DNA from: Verrucomicrobiota bacterium
GTDB taxonomy: Bacteria; Verrucomicrobiota; Verrucomicrobiia; Opitutales; Opitutaceae
DNA: 64,000 nucleotides
NCBI GenBank assembly: GCA_014584295.1
Contig: JACTNC010000063.1
Coordinates: 62,001 to 126,000, forward strand
Direction of reading: 5' to 3'
Below, piece by piece: positions 8,023 through 16,693 of the stretch (position 1 is the first letter of the stretch; each line of letters begins with the position of its first letter). The position numbers and the translations under genes were made by a program. The notes beneath the pieces were generated by a model. It had not been told where the DNA came from, made no database searches, and was given only the letters and a program-made list of their open reading frames with translations.

Positions 8023-8964
8023 GTGAAATCAGCGCTTCGAACCTTCGCGATTGTCGCCTGCCTGGCACTCACCGGGGCAGTACGCCTGATTTCCGCTGAG
8101 GGCATGATCACGACCCATTCGGCTCCGTCAGCCATGCTCGGCCATGATATCGACTATCTCGTGTACCGGCCCTCGGACTGCGTGGAAGACGGGTCGGTTC
8201 GATATCCGGTGCTCTACCTGCTGCACGGTCGGGGCGACAAGATGGGGGCATGGACAGGAATCAAGACCGATCTCGATAAACTGATTCTCGCCGGGAGAAT
8301 TCCGCCCGTGCTTGCCGTGATGCCCGATGCTCCCTCAAGTCGGCGCGCGAGCTACTATGTCGATTCATTGTTTCGCGGCAACGGCAGGCTTCCCTCAGGC
8401 GAAGCCGTGGAGCAGGCCATTGTGCACGACCTGGTCGCGCACATCGATGCCACGCTGCCAACGCGTGCTGAACGCGGCAGCCGGTGCATTGCCGGCTATT
8501 CGATGGGAGGCTATGGCGCCATGCGCTACGCGCTCGCCCACCCGGAAACGTTTGGCGCAGCAATCATCCTGAGTCCGGCAGTCTACGTGCCACTGCCTCC
8601 AAGTGATTCGAGCACCAGGGAGTTCGGCGCGTTTGGCAGCGGCATTGAACCGTTTGTGGACGGGATTTACATCGCAAAAAACTACCTCGCCCTGTTGCCA
8701 GCCTTTGCTGCGAAAGGACTGCCATTGACAGCATTCATCGGCACAGGAGATGACGAATCTGCCTCTCCTGATCAAGGATCGGCGATCCACGACATCGACT
8801 ACGAGGCGCACACGCTCTACAGTCGCCTCCGCCGGATTCCAGGGATCAACGTCCAACTCCGTGTGATCGACGGCGGCCACAACTGGCACACGTGGGGCCC
8901 TCTTTTCAGCGAGGGTGTGGAGTATGTTTTCAGGCGCTTGGAGCCGTCTTCGGCTTCGCGCTGA
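8023..8964 (+). CDS. Secreted alpha/beta-hydrolase esterase (esterase D-like)
   Basis: 313 residues if GTG 8023 is used. That start gives an immediate signal peptide (KSALRTFAIVACLALTGAV); the next upstream ATG (7933) lies inside the NIPSNAP gene and adds a non-signal tail. The fold shows the PVLYLLHGRGD oxyanion strand, the nucleophile elbow GYSMGGYGAM (serine) and the C-terminal catalytic histidine in DGGHNWHTW. This matches the esterase D/feruloyl-esterase-like group that removes acyl groups from sugars or polysaccharides. It converges with and overlaps the SSS gene by 35 bp. A role in de-esterifying arabinose-rich polysaccharides would fit its neighbours, but that is inference. Confidence 0.8.
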   Translation: MKSALRTFAIVACLALTGAVRLISAEGMITTHSAPSAMLGHDIDYLVYRPSDCVEDGSVRYPVLYLLHGRGDKMGAWTGIKTDLDKLILAGRIPPVLAVMPDAPSSRRASYYVDSLFRGNGRLPSGEAVEQAIVHDLVAHIDATLPTRAERGSRCIAGYSMGGYGAMRYALAHPETFGAAIILSPAVYVPLPPSDSSTREFGAFGSGIEPFVDGIYIAKNYLALLPAFAAKGLPLTAFIGTGDDESASPDQGSAIHDIDYEAHTLYSRLRRIPGINVQLRVIDGGHNWHTWGPLFSEGVEYVFRRLEPSSASR

Positions 8965-11341
8965 AAATGGTGAGGCCACGAAGGGAATCCTCTGCCGGGG
9001 CGGGAAAAAGGAAGCTCGCGGCCCAGCCCACCACGATGGAGATCAGGATCGAGATGCCAAGATACAGGAATGGATGCACCAGATGATGCCACCAGATCAC
9101 GAAGGTGGCAACGAAGCTGACTGCCATGCCGATCAGCACCCCCTGCCAGTTTGCGCGGCGTGTAAACATTCCGAGCGTGTAGGCACCACCAAAAGATCCG
9201 CCAAACAGGCCAGCAAACTCGATCGCGATGTCGAGAAACGAACTGATATTGAACCGCGAGAGAAGGATCGCGCAGGCAATGCCCACGCCACCGGCGATCA
9301 CGATCACCCACTCCGCAATTCGGATGCTCGTCGCAGGATTGGGGTTCTTCGCAAGCTTCTCGTAGAAGTCCACGGAAACAAGCGTCGAGACGCTGTTCAG
9401 GATGCTCGAAAGCGTACCCATCGCCGCAGAAAAGAGTCCTGCAAGCACGAGGCCGGTGACGCCCGCCGGGAGTTCGGCAGCGACAAAAAGCGGCAGCGTG
9501 GCATCGTGAGGAAGCAATGGATTCATGCGCTCGGGAAAGGAGTGGTAGTAGACGTAGAGCCCCGTGCCGATGAGGTAGAGGATCAGGCTCCCTGGCAGCA
9601 CAATCACAGCGAACACCCAGACCGATCGTTTCGCCTCCTTCACCGACTTGGTGGCAAACACCCGTTGCATCAGCACCTGATCCTTGGGAAAGGTAAGCAC
9701 GGTTTCCATGATCTGGAGAAAGATGAAACACCAGATCGTCGCTTTGGTAAGATCGAAGCTCCAGTCGATCATGCGCAGCTTGTCGTCAGCCCGAGCGACC
9801 GAAATGAATTCGCGTGCCCCTCCAGGCAACGCCAGCAGGATGAAGCCGAGCGCAAAAAACAGACCTCCAAACTTCACGATGACCTGAGCCACATCGGTCC
9901 AGATCACAGCCTTCATCCCACCGAGCGCGGTGTAGGCAATCGTGACAACCCCCATCATGAGGATGCTCCACACGACATTGAGTCCTGTCACCGTGGAGAT
10001 CGCCAGGGAGGGAAGAAAGAGAATGACGCTCATGCGCCCGCCCAGATGCATGAGGATGCAGAGTGCGCTGGCAGCCATCCGCACTGAACGGTGAAAGCGC
10101 TGATCGAGGAAATGAAACACCGACACCAACTCCAAACGGCGCAACAGGGGAACGATACAGATCGCAACAAAGATCAGTGCGAAGACGTTCACGATGTTGC
10201 TCAGGAAATACTGCCAGTTCGTTGTATAGGCCTTCGCCGTCGTTGCAATGTAGCCGATTGAACTCGAATTTGACGCGTATAGGCTTATGCCCGCCGCCCA
10301 CCAGGGGATCGATCGACTGCCGACAAAAAAAGCCGCCGTCGATTGCTTCTTTTCCCGACGGTAGCAATACGCTCCGATCCCGGCGATAAGCGCAAAGTAC
10401 ACCGCGATCATCACCCAGTCGAGGGGACGGAGCAACTGCTTGCTTCCCTCGAGTTGCGCCGAAGCCAGGGTGCCGTCCGCCTGCTCCCAAATGAGACCGT
10501 TGCGCCAGCCGGCACCGAATCTTGCGTCGCCTACCCATGGTTGATTCTGGGCCGCAACCGTCGTTGTCACGGTGTGATACGTGAAGAGCTGCAGATACCG
10601 ATCGCCGTTCACGGCAGGTGGCAGGCTGACAAGGTAGAGGACATGTGCCTGTCCAAGTGCACGGGCTGCTCCGGGAACAACGCGTCCAGGCAGGCTTGCC
10701 TTCTTCCGCCATCCGTCGGCTGCGTTCCATCGCCAGATTTCGTCGCGATTGCCTGCCGTATCAGGGGTCGTGAGAATGAGCGATGCATCCTGTGCGACAA
10801 AGGCGCTCACACGCCGTGATTCGCGAGCCCAAGGCGCGATGGAAGTCCATTGTGCGTCGGGTACATCCTTCTTGAGCGACCAGAAATGTGCGAGGTCCTG
10901 CCCATCGACGCCTGCAAGAAACATGCTGTCACCGAGAACGGCCCCGGTTGCCTGCCTTATTGCGACGGGAAATCCCGGTGGTACGAAGCCTGCGTCCATT
11001 CCATCGGCAAGCGGGAGCAAGCGGTTCGAGAAATCGCCCCCAAACGGACCCGCGAAGAACCAAAGGCGCGAGCCATGTGCAAAGGCCCCATGGAGCGCAT
11101 CCTGGTCCCCGAAGCCGAACTCAGCCTTATTCCATTGCCCTGTCGATGCGTCGAACCTCCAAACCGCGCCGCCACGCACCGCTATCGGCTGATCGGTGGC
11201 ACCGAGAATTTCCAGCGTGCCCGTTCCCGGAGGAGCGGGCACCGCCCCCTCAGTCACCGTAACGAGGTTTTCAGCGCGCCCATTGCCAGGCACCCAGGCA
11301 AGGCAAAGGGCGGCGAACAGCCTCGTCAGGCTACGGAACAT
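8930..11341 (-). CDS. Sodium:solute symporter with exported beta-propeller N-terminal domain
   Basis: 803 residues from ATG 11341, chosen because a signal peptide follows (FRSLTRLFAALCLAWVPG). Residues about 25-300 look like a beta-propeller of kelch type, with repeated turns such as AVWRFDASTGQW and EIWRWNAADGW. From about residue 307 (DWVMIAVYFALIAGIG) begins a full sodium:solute symporter domain of at least 13 helices, with GSRSIPWWAAGISLYASN and the helix-5 segment YTALGGMKAVIWTD typical of the family. Architectures of this kind occur in transporters for sialic acid and other sugars. The gene follows the TonB receptor by 37 bp on the same strand, so both should be transcribed from the operator-bearing promoter near 13563. 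Confidence 0.88.
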   Translation of the reverse strand: MFRSLTRLFAALCLAWVPGNGRAENLVTVTEGAVPAPPGTGTLEILGATDQPIAVRGGAVWRFDASTGQWNKAEFGFGDQDALHGAFAHGSRLWFFAGPFGGDFSNRLLPLADGMDAGFVPPGFPVAIRQATGAVLGDSMFLAGVDGQDLAHFWSLKKDVPDAQWTSIAPWARESRRVSAFVAQDASLILTTPDTAGNRDEIWRWNAADGWRKKASLPGRVVPGAARALGQAHVLYLVSLPPAVNGDRYLQLFTYHTVTTTVAAQNQPWVGDARFGAGWRNGLIWEQADGTLASAQLEGSKQLLRPLDWVMIAVYFALIAGIGAYCYRREKKQSTAAFFVGSRSIPWWAAGISLYASNSSSIGYIATTAKAYTTNWQYFLSNIVNVFALIFVAICIVPLLRRLELVSVFHFLDQRFHRSVRMAASALCILMHLGGRMSVILFLPSLAISTVTGLNVVWSILMMGVVTIAYTALGGMKAVIWTDVAQVIVKFGGLFFALGFILLALPGGAREFISVARADDKLRMIDWSFDLTKATIWCFIFLQIMETVLTFPKDQVLMQRVFATKSVKEAKRSVWVFAVIVLPGSLILYLIGTGLYVYYHSFPERMNPLLPHDATLPLFVAAELPAGVTGLVLAGLFSAAMGTLSSILNSVSTLVSVDFYEKLAKNPNPATSIRIAEWVIVIAGGVGIACAILLSRFNISSFLDIAIEFAGLFGGSFGGAYTLGMFTRRANWQGVLIGMAVSFVATFVIWWHHLVHPFLYLGISILISIVVGWAASFLFPAPAEDSLRGLTIFSAKPKTAPSA

Positions 11342-11378
11342 GCGGGCGTTTAACGGCGATCGTGGCGGCAACGCAAAG

Positions 11379-13553
11379 CTAGAATTTCAGCGTGTGTGCG
11401 ACCGATATCACCCGCCCACGACCCGCGAAGTAGTTGAGGAACTGATCAATCTGCGACCAAGGCAGGATGTAGTACTTGTCGAGCGCGTTCTCCACACCGA
11501 GTGAGAAATCACCCCACTTCGTGTGATAATTGACAGTCACATGGAAAAGAGTCAGCCCCGAGGTATGCTCTTCTCCGGGAGCACCGACATTGATGTCGCG
11601 CTTGAACAGGTTGTCCATGAAGAGCGACACGCTGACATCCTCGTTGGCCTTCCAGGTCGCAGAGAGATTGAGTTTGTCGGGGCTGAGCGAGGCCATGCCG
11701 ATCGCACGCGTCAGCGGACCTGTTTCGGTCGTGCGCGTCTTGCCCCGGGCACGGGAGTAGTTGGCCCCGAACCTCCAGGCCTTGCTGGGTCGGAACTCGC
11801 CAGAGAACTCCCAGCCTTCGAGATCCACCGGGCGCCTCTGCATCACGAAGTCGCGCGTCACTGGATCAACCGTGAGGCTGACGCCAAGATCGGAGTAGGA
11901 ATCATAGTGAGAGACATTGAAACTGGCCTTCTTGCCCGCCCAGGTGACTCCAAATTCCTTGTTGTCCGCAATCACGGCTTGCAGGTCGAGGATGCCCTCC
12001 ACGGATTGCCCGGGAGTGTTCACGTTGCGCAGGGGGATGCCGACGTTGGGCAGGGTATATCCCTTGCTGTAGGAGCCGAAAATCGACCAATTCTGTGGCA
12101 GGCGCACGATGACTCCGGCATTCGGAATGGTCTCGGAGTAGTCCAAAGTTCCACCGGTGACGTGAACACGGTTGCGGAAGTAGGTCGTCGTATAGCTGTC
12201 CACCTGGAGCTCTCCATCCTCCCGACGCACACCGCCGCTAATGGTCACCGGTCCCTTGACATAGGATGCTTGGAGGAATGGGGCATGGCTAGTATAATTC
12301 ATCGGCGGCACCCACAGACGGTTCGTCAAGGCGAGAATCTGCTGCGCCGTTTCCTCCAGAATATCGTAGCCAATGTTTGCCTCAAGACCAGCGACTCCAA
12401 AAAGCTCCTTGCCGACCCATGAGCTCCGGAGTCCCTTCTTTTGCGAATTGATTTCCGACTGGTCGACAAGTTTTCCGAGCGGAGCAATGTCGGGATCCTG
12501 CTTGTCAGCGCCATCCTCCGCGAGGAAGCGCATGGCCTGGCTGGCCTTGTAGATCTGGAGATTCAGGGATCCGCCAAACAACGCGGAGTGATTGTAGGCG
12601 AGGGCATATTGCTTGAAGTCATTGAACTCCGCCTTCGAATTGAGCGGCGGCTGTCGGCGGGCGCTGTCCGTGATGCCCTTGCTGCGATCGCCGAGTTCAA
12701 TGACATAGTTGCCCTGCCCCTCGATCCTGAACCGGCTGACAGTCAGGGTCACACGCTGGGATTCACCGGCGCCGAAGTTGTAGCCTCCCTTGAGGAAGAG
12801 GTTGTGAGACTCTGAATCATTCACGGAACCGCTCTGACTCATTCCCTGCCGGCGACCGTGCGCGTCGTAGGACATGCCACGCTCGCTGAAAGAAGTTCCC
12901 ACGACGAGATCCTTGTCGCCAGCCTTGTGGAAATAGTTGAGGCCAACCCTCCAGTTGAAGCTGTCGTCGTACCCCTGACCCGAGAACTTCGTGCGCAGCA
13001 CCGCCTCGCTTCCCTCCTTGGTTGGGCTCTTCGAAATATAGTTGATGATGCCACCCACCGCACCAATGCCCTCGGAGGCAGACGGACCGTTGATCACCTC
13101 GATGCGTTCGACGATGTCCATATCCGTAAATGTGCCATTTCTGCTCCCTTCGCGCAGCGGCGTCGTCTGCGAGATTCCGTCAAAGAGCCTGAGCGCGACA
13201 CGCCCGCGCAGCGTCTCACCGGTATTGTTCATCGACTGCGTCGCTGGGGCATAGCCCGGCACGGTCCGAGCGAGGACGGCCGTAGCATCATCCGTGAGCA
13301 GTTTCGTCTGCGACACTTCCTCGGAGGTGATGAGTTTGATTGCTCCAGGTATCTGGTCGATGGCCTTGGGGGAACGGTAACCGGCTGTCACCGTGAACTT
13401 TTCGAGTTCAATCGCCTTCTCCTCCTTGTCCGCGTTCCGGTCGGATCCTGAACCGGTGGGAGTCGTTTGGGCGAGAGCAACAGGCGCGAGCACGGCAAAC
13501 AGCAGCAACGGGAGAGTCGCTGCGAACGGTAGGCGATCAGTGTGGGTTTTCAT
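11379..13553 (-). CDS. TonB-dependent outer-membrane receptor
   Basis: 724 residues from ATG 13553; this start is followed by a clean signal peptide (KTHTDRLPFAATLPLLLFAVLAPVALAQ in two parts). After a short linker comes the plug domain (about 70-180), with the TonB-box-like stretch ALELEKFTVT/ the EKFTVTAGYRS segment and INGPSASEGIGAVGGIINYISK. A 22-strand barrel follows, ending in aromatic VISVAHTLKF. It imports a large or scarce solute across the outer membrane. No SusD gene is next to it. The palindromic operator AAGCAAACGTTTGCTT (13563-13578) lies only 10 bp upstream of the start, so it belongs to the LacI regulon and likely imports the saccharide processed by the GH127 enzyme. Confidence 0.9.
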   Translation of the reverse strand: MKTHTDRLPFAATLPLLLFAVLAPVALAQTTPTGSGSDRNADKEEKAIELEKFTVTAGYRSPKAIDQIPGAIKLITSEEVSQTKLLTDDATAVLARTVPGYAPATQSMNNTGETLRGRVALRLFDGISQTTPLREGSRNGTFTDMDIVERIEVINGPSASEGIGAVGGIINYISKSPTKEGSEAVLRTKFSGQGYDDSFNWRVGLNYFHKAGDKDLVVGTSFSERGMSYDAHGRRQGMSQSGSVNDSESHNLFLKGGYNFGAGESQRVTLTVSRFRIEGQGNYVIELGDRSKGITDSARRQPPLNSKAEFNDFKQYALAYNHSALFGGSLNLQIYKASQAMRFLAEDGADKQDPDIAPLGKLVDQSEINSQKKGLRSSWVGKELFGVAGLEANIGYDILEETAQQILALTNRLWVPPMNYTSHAPFLQASYVKGPVTISGGVRREDGELQVDSYTTTYFRNRVHVTGGTLDYSETIPNAGVIVRLPQNWSIFGSYSKGYTLPNVGIPLRNVNTPGQSVEGILDLQAVIADNKEFGVTWAGKKASFNVSHYDSYSDLGVSLTVDPVTRDFVMQRRPVDLEGWEFSGEFRPSKAWRFGANYSRARGKTRTTETGPLTRAIGMASLSPDKLNLSATWKANEDVSVSLFMDNLFKRDINVGAPGEEHTSGLTLFHVTVNYHTKWGDFSLGVENALDKYYILPWSQIDQFLNYFAGRGRVISVAHTLKF

Positions 13554-13562
13554 GGGATGGTT

Positions 13563-13578
13563 AAGCAAACGTTTGCTT
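13563..13578. promoter_or_regulatory. LacI-type operator, copy 1 (TonB receptor/symporter operon)
   Basis: AAGCAAACGTTTGCTT is a perfect 16-bp palindrome with the central CG typical of LacI/GalR operators. It ends 10 bp before the receptor ATG (13553, minus strand), where binding would block transcription or initiation. It is the longest of four copies that share the core GCAAACGTTTGC. Confidence 0.85.
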
Positions 13579-13711
13579 GATTTGTGAACCGCGGATGAAT
13601 TCATCGCGAAATCATCGGAGGGCGGGCCAGGGGAAGAAAGGGTGATGACTCCCGATCAGTAAACTTTGGGTTTGTGCGGGGTTGTTGTTGAGGGCAAGGT
13701 CTGCACGTGAG

Positions 13712-13723
13712 GCAAACGTTTGC
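13712..13723. promoter_or_regulatory. LacI-type operator, copy 2 (GH127 gene)
   Basis: GCAAACGTTTGC lies 68 bp upstream of the ATG at 13792. It is in the same divergent intergenic region (13554-13791) as copy 1, with centres 147 bp apart, so looping between the two is possible. Confidence 0.85.
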
Positions 13724-13791
13724 ACGGTCACCATTTTGGCTTTGCGCACGCGTGTCAACTTTTTTGTCGTCCCTTGTCCATTCTTCGCTCC

Positions 13792-15645
13792 ATGCACTAC
13801 CCCTCCCCTGCCTGCATCTCTCTCGACGGCTTGCTCGGCTCGGCACTGGCATCCAGCAAGGACGCTCACCTGCTGCACTTCATCCGCGACGAACACAGCA
13901 GGCCCCTGACGCTATTCTGTCCGGAACACCGGCGGCACAATTGTGAGGGCGACTGGTATGGCGAACACGCCGGCAAATGGCTCTGCGCGGCGTCCCATGC
14001 AGTCGAACGCACGGGTGACAGCGAACTGAGGTCCAATCTCCGGCGTGTGGCAGATTTCCTGGTAAGCCAGCAGGAGTCAGATGGCTATCTCGGCACCTAC
14101 GCTCCAGGCAGACGATTCACCTGCGTCCAGGGTCCCGCTCCCCGCACCTGGGATGGCGCCCCTGCAAAGCGCACCTGGGACGTTTGGATCCACAGCTACC
14201 TCATCCTGGGCTTGCTCGAAGCAGCCCGCGTGCTCTCTCAGCCGGAATACCTTTCTGCAGCCCGACGCATCGGAGACCTCTGCTGGCAGACCATAGTCAG
14301 GGATGGAGTCAACATCACGTCATTGGGAAACCACCATGGGCTCTCAGCCACCGTGCTTCTCGACCCCGCCGTCGAGCTCCATCTCGTCACGGGAGAGCCC
14401 CGATACCTGGAGTTGGCCGAAGCCATCATTCAACAGGCCAACGTTACTCCAGCTCTCGAACTCCTGCCCCAAATCCTTGCAGGCACGGACCTCGCCTATG
14501 TTGCAACGGGAAAGGCCTACCAACTCTGCTGGAATCTTGTCGGTCTCGCCAAACTGCACCGAGCAACCCATAAGCCCGAATACCTACGCGCTGTCGAACT
14601 GGCCTGGAGAAGCATCCGTGAACACCACCTCACCTTGGGCGGCGGCCCCTGGGGAGGTGTCGCTCATCGCTCCCGTGAGGTCTTCAATCCACCCGGTGTC
14701 TTCAGCCCCTACGGATACGTAGAGACCTGCTCCACCTTTTCGTGGATCCAGTTGAACCGGGAACTGCTGGCCATCACCGGCGCCGCGAAATACGCCGAGG
14801 AAATCGAGAAATCCGCCTATAACGACCTGCTTGGCGCGCAGTCCCCCGCCGGGGACAACTGGTGTTATTATTCGTTTCCAAACGGGAGGCGGGTCTTCAC
14901 AACCTACTGGCGCTGCTGCAAGTCGAGCGGACCCTGGGCCCTCGAAGAGTTGCCGTCCGTCGCCTACGGCATGCTGCCTGAAGGGGATGTTTCCGTGAAT
15001 CTTTACGGACCGGGAAGAGCGATGCTCCGGTCCATTTCGGCAGGACGCGTCGAACTGACCCAGGAAACGCGTTATCCATGGGACGGCCTTGTGCTAATTC
15101 GCGTGCACCCCGAACGCGAGGCGCGTTGGGGATTAAGTCTGCGCATTCCTTCCTGGGCCGAAGGCGCAAGTCTGGAGATCAATGGTGTCGCGCACCCCGC
15201 GCCACTCATGCCAGGTGATTACACACGCCTCGAAAGGCAATGGCTCCGGGGCGACGTCGTCGCGTTGCATCTTCCGATGTTGCCGCGCCTGCATCGCCAG
15301 TTGAACCGCAATGTTCAGGAATCGCGCGCGCCCGACGGTTCCCCCGTGGCACAGGAGGTCCTGCGCTTCGAGTACGCCGCCATCACCTGCGGCCCGCTGG
15401 TCTATTCGACGGGACTCATTGACGGCTTCAAGGTCGAGGAAACGGTGCGGCTGCCCGCTCTCGGGACACCGCGACTGCTTGAGCTTGGCGCCGCACCCTC
15501 AGAAAGCGGCGCGCGCCCTGTCATGCTCCACCTCGGATACCGACCACCGCTCACCTTTCTTCCCTACTATGAGGCGGGCGGACGACGGGACGGTACCTGG
15601 CGGCTCACGTGGCTGCAACTCGCTCCGGAGCAGTCCGGAGTCTAG
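13792..15645 (+). CDS. GH127-type beta-L-arabinofuranosidase (DUF1680 family)
   Basis: 617 residues from ATG 13792; an in-frame ATG at 13720 overlaps the operator and is rejected. The (alpha/alpha)6-barrel family DUF1680/GH127 is recognised from the zinc-thiolate site: E311 and C313 in YVETC, and C375-C376 in WRCCKSSG. These correspond to Glu338, Cys340, Cys417 and Cys418 of HypBA1, where Cys417 is the nucleophile. HypBA1-type enzymes release L-arabinofuranose from beta-linked arabinosides. There is no signal peptide, so it should act in the cytoplasm on imported oligosaccharides. It is controlled by operator copy 2. Its stop codon overlaps that of the convergent kinase gene within TCTAGA. 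Confidence 0.88.
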   Translation: MHYPSPACISLDGLLGSALASSKDAHLLHFIRDEHSRPLTLFCPEHRRHNCEGDWYGEHAGKWLCAASHAVERTGDSELRSNLRRVADFLVSQQESDGYLGTYAPGRRFTCVQGPAPRTWDGAPAKRTWDVWIHSYLILGLLEAARVLSQPEYLSAARRIGDLCWQTIVRDGVNITSLGNHHGLSATVLLDPAVELHLVTGEPRYLELAEAIIQQANVTPALELLPQILAGTDLAYVATGKAYQLCWNLVGLAKLHRATHKPEYLRAVELAWRSIREHHLTLGGGPWGGVAHRSREVFNPPGVFSPYGYVETCSTFSWIQLNRELLAITGAAKYAEEIEKSAYNDLLGAQSPAGDNWCYYSFPNGRRVFTTYWRCCKSSGPWALEELPSVAYGMLPEGDVSVNLYGPGRAMLRSISAGRVELTQETRYPWDGLVLIRVHPEREARWGLSLRIPSWAEGASLEINGVAHPAPLMPGDYTRLERQWLRGDVVALHLPMLPRLHRQLNRNVQESRAPDGSPVAQEVLRFEYAAITCGPLVYSTGLIDGFKVEETVRLPALGTPRLLELGAAPSESGARPVMLHLGYRPPLTFLPYYEAGGRRDGTWRLTWLQLAPEQSGV

Positions 15646-16607
15646 AATACCGACCCGCGCTTTTTGAGAAAGCGCGCCAGTTCCATACGCGTAGGCATCG
15701 CTGCAGCGGCTCCCGGTTTTGCGATGGAAAGCGCGGCGACAGCAGTGCCAAGACGTGCCGCCGCGATAACTTCGCCCTTGTGTCGCACCAAGCCGGCAGC
15801 AAGTCCTCCGCAAAAGGCATCACCCGCACCGGTTGTGTCCACAACCCGGAGACCCTTGTAGGCCGGAATGGACTGATACCCGTTCGACTGGGAAATGAAG
15901 CATCCCTTGGAGCCGAGCGTGATGATCAACGTCGGAACGCCGAAGCGGCGACACAGCGCATGCAATGCCGCCGGTCGCATGCGATGCAATGCCTTCTCGC
16001 TAAAATTCCTCTTCCTGACTCCAGGCACCTGCTTCACCAAGGCGACAAACTCACTTTCGTTGGGCACCAGTATATCGACGTGCTTGAGCAGCCCAAAGTC
16101 GAAATCATCCCTCATCGGCGCTGGATTCAGAAGCGCCATGGCGCCGGCACGGCGCGCTGTGCGCAACGCATGCGCCGTGGCAACAGGGTTTGCCTCAAGC
16201 TGTGCCACCACCACACGGGCGCGGCGCAGCAGGGCGGTCGGAATGTCCGATGGCGCCAGCCGCATATTGGCGCCGGGCTCGATCACAATCATGTTCTGTC
16301 CCCGCCGGTTCAGCAGGATGATCGCGGTTCCGGTTGCCACACCGCGTTTCAAGGCGATCCGGCAGCCGATTCCTTCACGCCGGTAGAAGGCTGCGACCTG
16401 CGTCGCATAGGGATCGCGTCCCATCGCGCCGACAAAGGTTGTTCCGACCCCGGTTCTCCCGCAGGCAATGGCCTGGTTTGAGCCCTTGCCCCCCTGCCCG
16501 GCGGAAAGCCTGCCCAGAAGGGTTTGCCCTGCCACGGGAAACTCAGCGCACGCAAGGCTCAGGTCCTGCATGATGCTGCCGACAACGACGACCGGGGATG
16601 TAGGCAT
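15642..16607 (-). CDS. Ribokinase-like PfkB-family sugar kinase
   Basis: 321 residues. The ribokinase signature GQGGKGSNQA (37-46), the substrate-side NPAP and LVPNESE motifs (about 160-186) and the ATP/catalytic motif VDTTGAGDAF (256-265, base D263) are intact. It phosphorylates a sugar, most simply the pentose released by the GH127 enzyme or its isomer. The substrate is inferred from context. The operator at 16638-16649 lies 31 bp upstream, so the gene has its own LacI-controlled promoter. The 3' end overlaps the GH127 stop by 4 bp in convergent orientation. Confidence 0.88.
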   Translation of the reverse strand: MPTSPVVVVGSIMQDLSLACAEFPVAGQTLLGRLSAGQGGKGSNQAIACGRTGVGTTFVGAMGRDPYATQVAAFYRREGIGCRIALKRGVATGTAIILLNRRGQNMIVIEPGANMRLAPSDIPTALLRRARVVVAQLEANPVATAHALRTARRAGAMALLNPAPMRDDFDFGLLKHVDILVPNESEFVALVKQVPGVRKRNFSEKALHRMRPAALHALCRRFGVPTLIITLGSKGCFISQSNGYQSIPAYKGLRVVDTTGAGDAFCGGLAAGLVRHKGEVIAAARLGTAVAALSIAKPGAAAAMPTRMELARFLKKRGSVF

Positions 16608-16637
16608 GAGGGAAGGAGTCTGGGATGCGCAGGCGAT

Positions 16638-16649
16638 GCAAACGTTTGC
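16638..16649. promoter_or_regulatory. LacI-type operator, copy 3 (kinase gene)
   Basis: GCAAACGTTTGC lies between the lacI stop (16694) and the kinase start (16607), 31 bp before the kinase ATG. Its presence inside an 86-bp gap between two same-strand genes argues that the kinase has a separate regulated promoter. Confidence 0.83.
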
Positions 16650-16693
16650 CCCACCCCAAGGTCAAGCGCAACTTTTCTCCTGTTCCAGGATAC

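Noticed and set aside
8817-9731. Minus-strand frame spanning the esterase/SSS overlap, and the long + strand frame 8915-10087
   Set aside because: Both lie in other frames over the SSS and esterase genes and have no domain features.
13720-13791. Upstream extension of the GH127 gene to ATG 13720
   Set aside because: It would start inside the LacI operator and adds 24 residues not expected at the family N-terminus.
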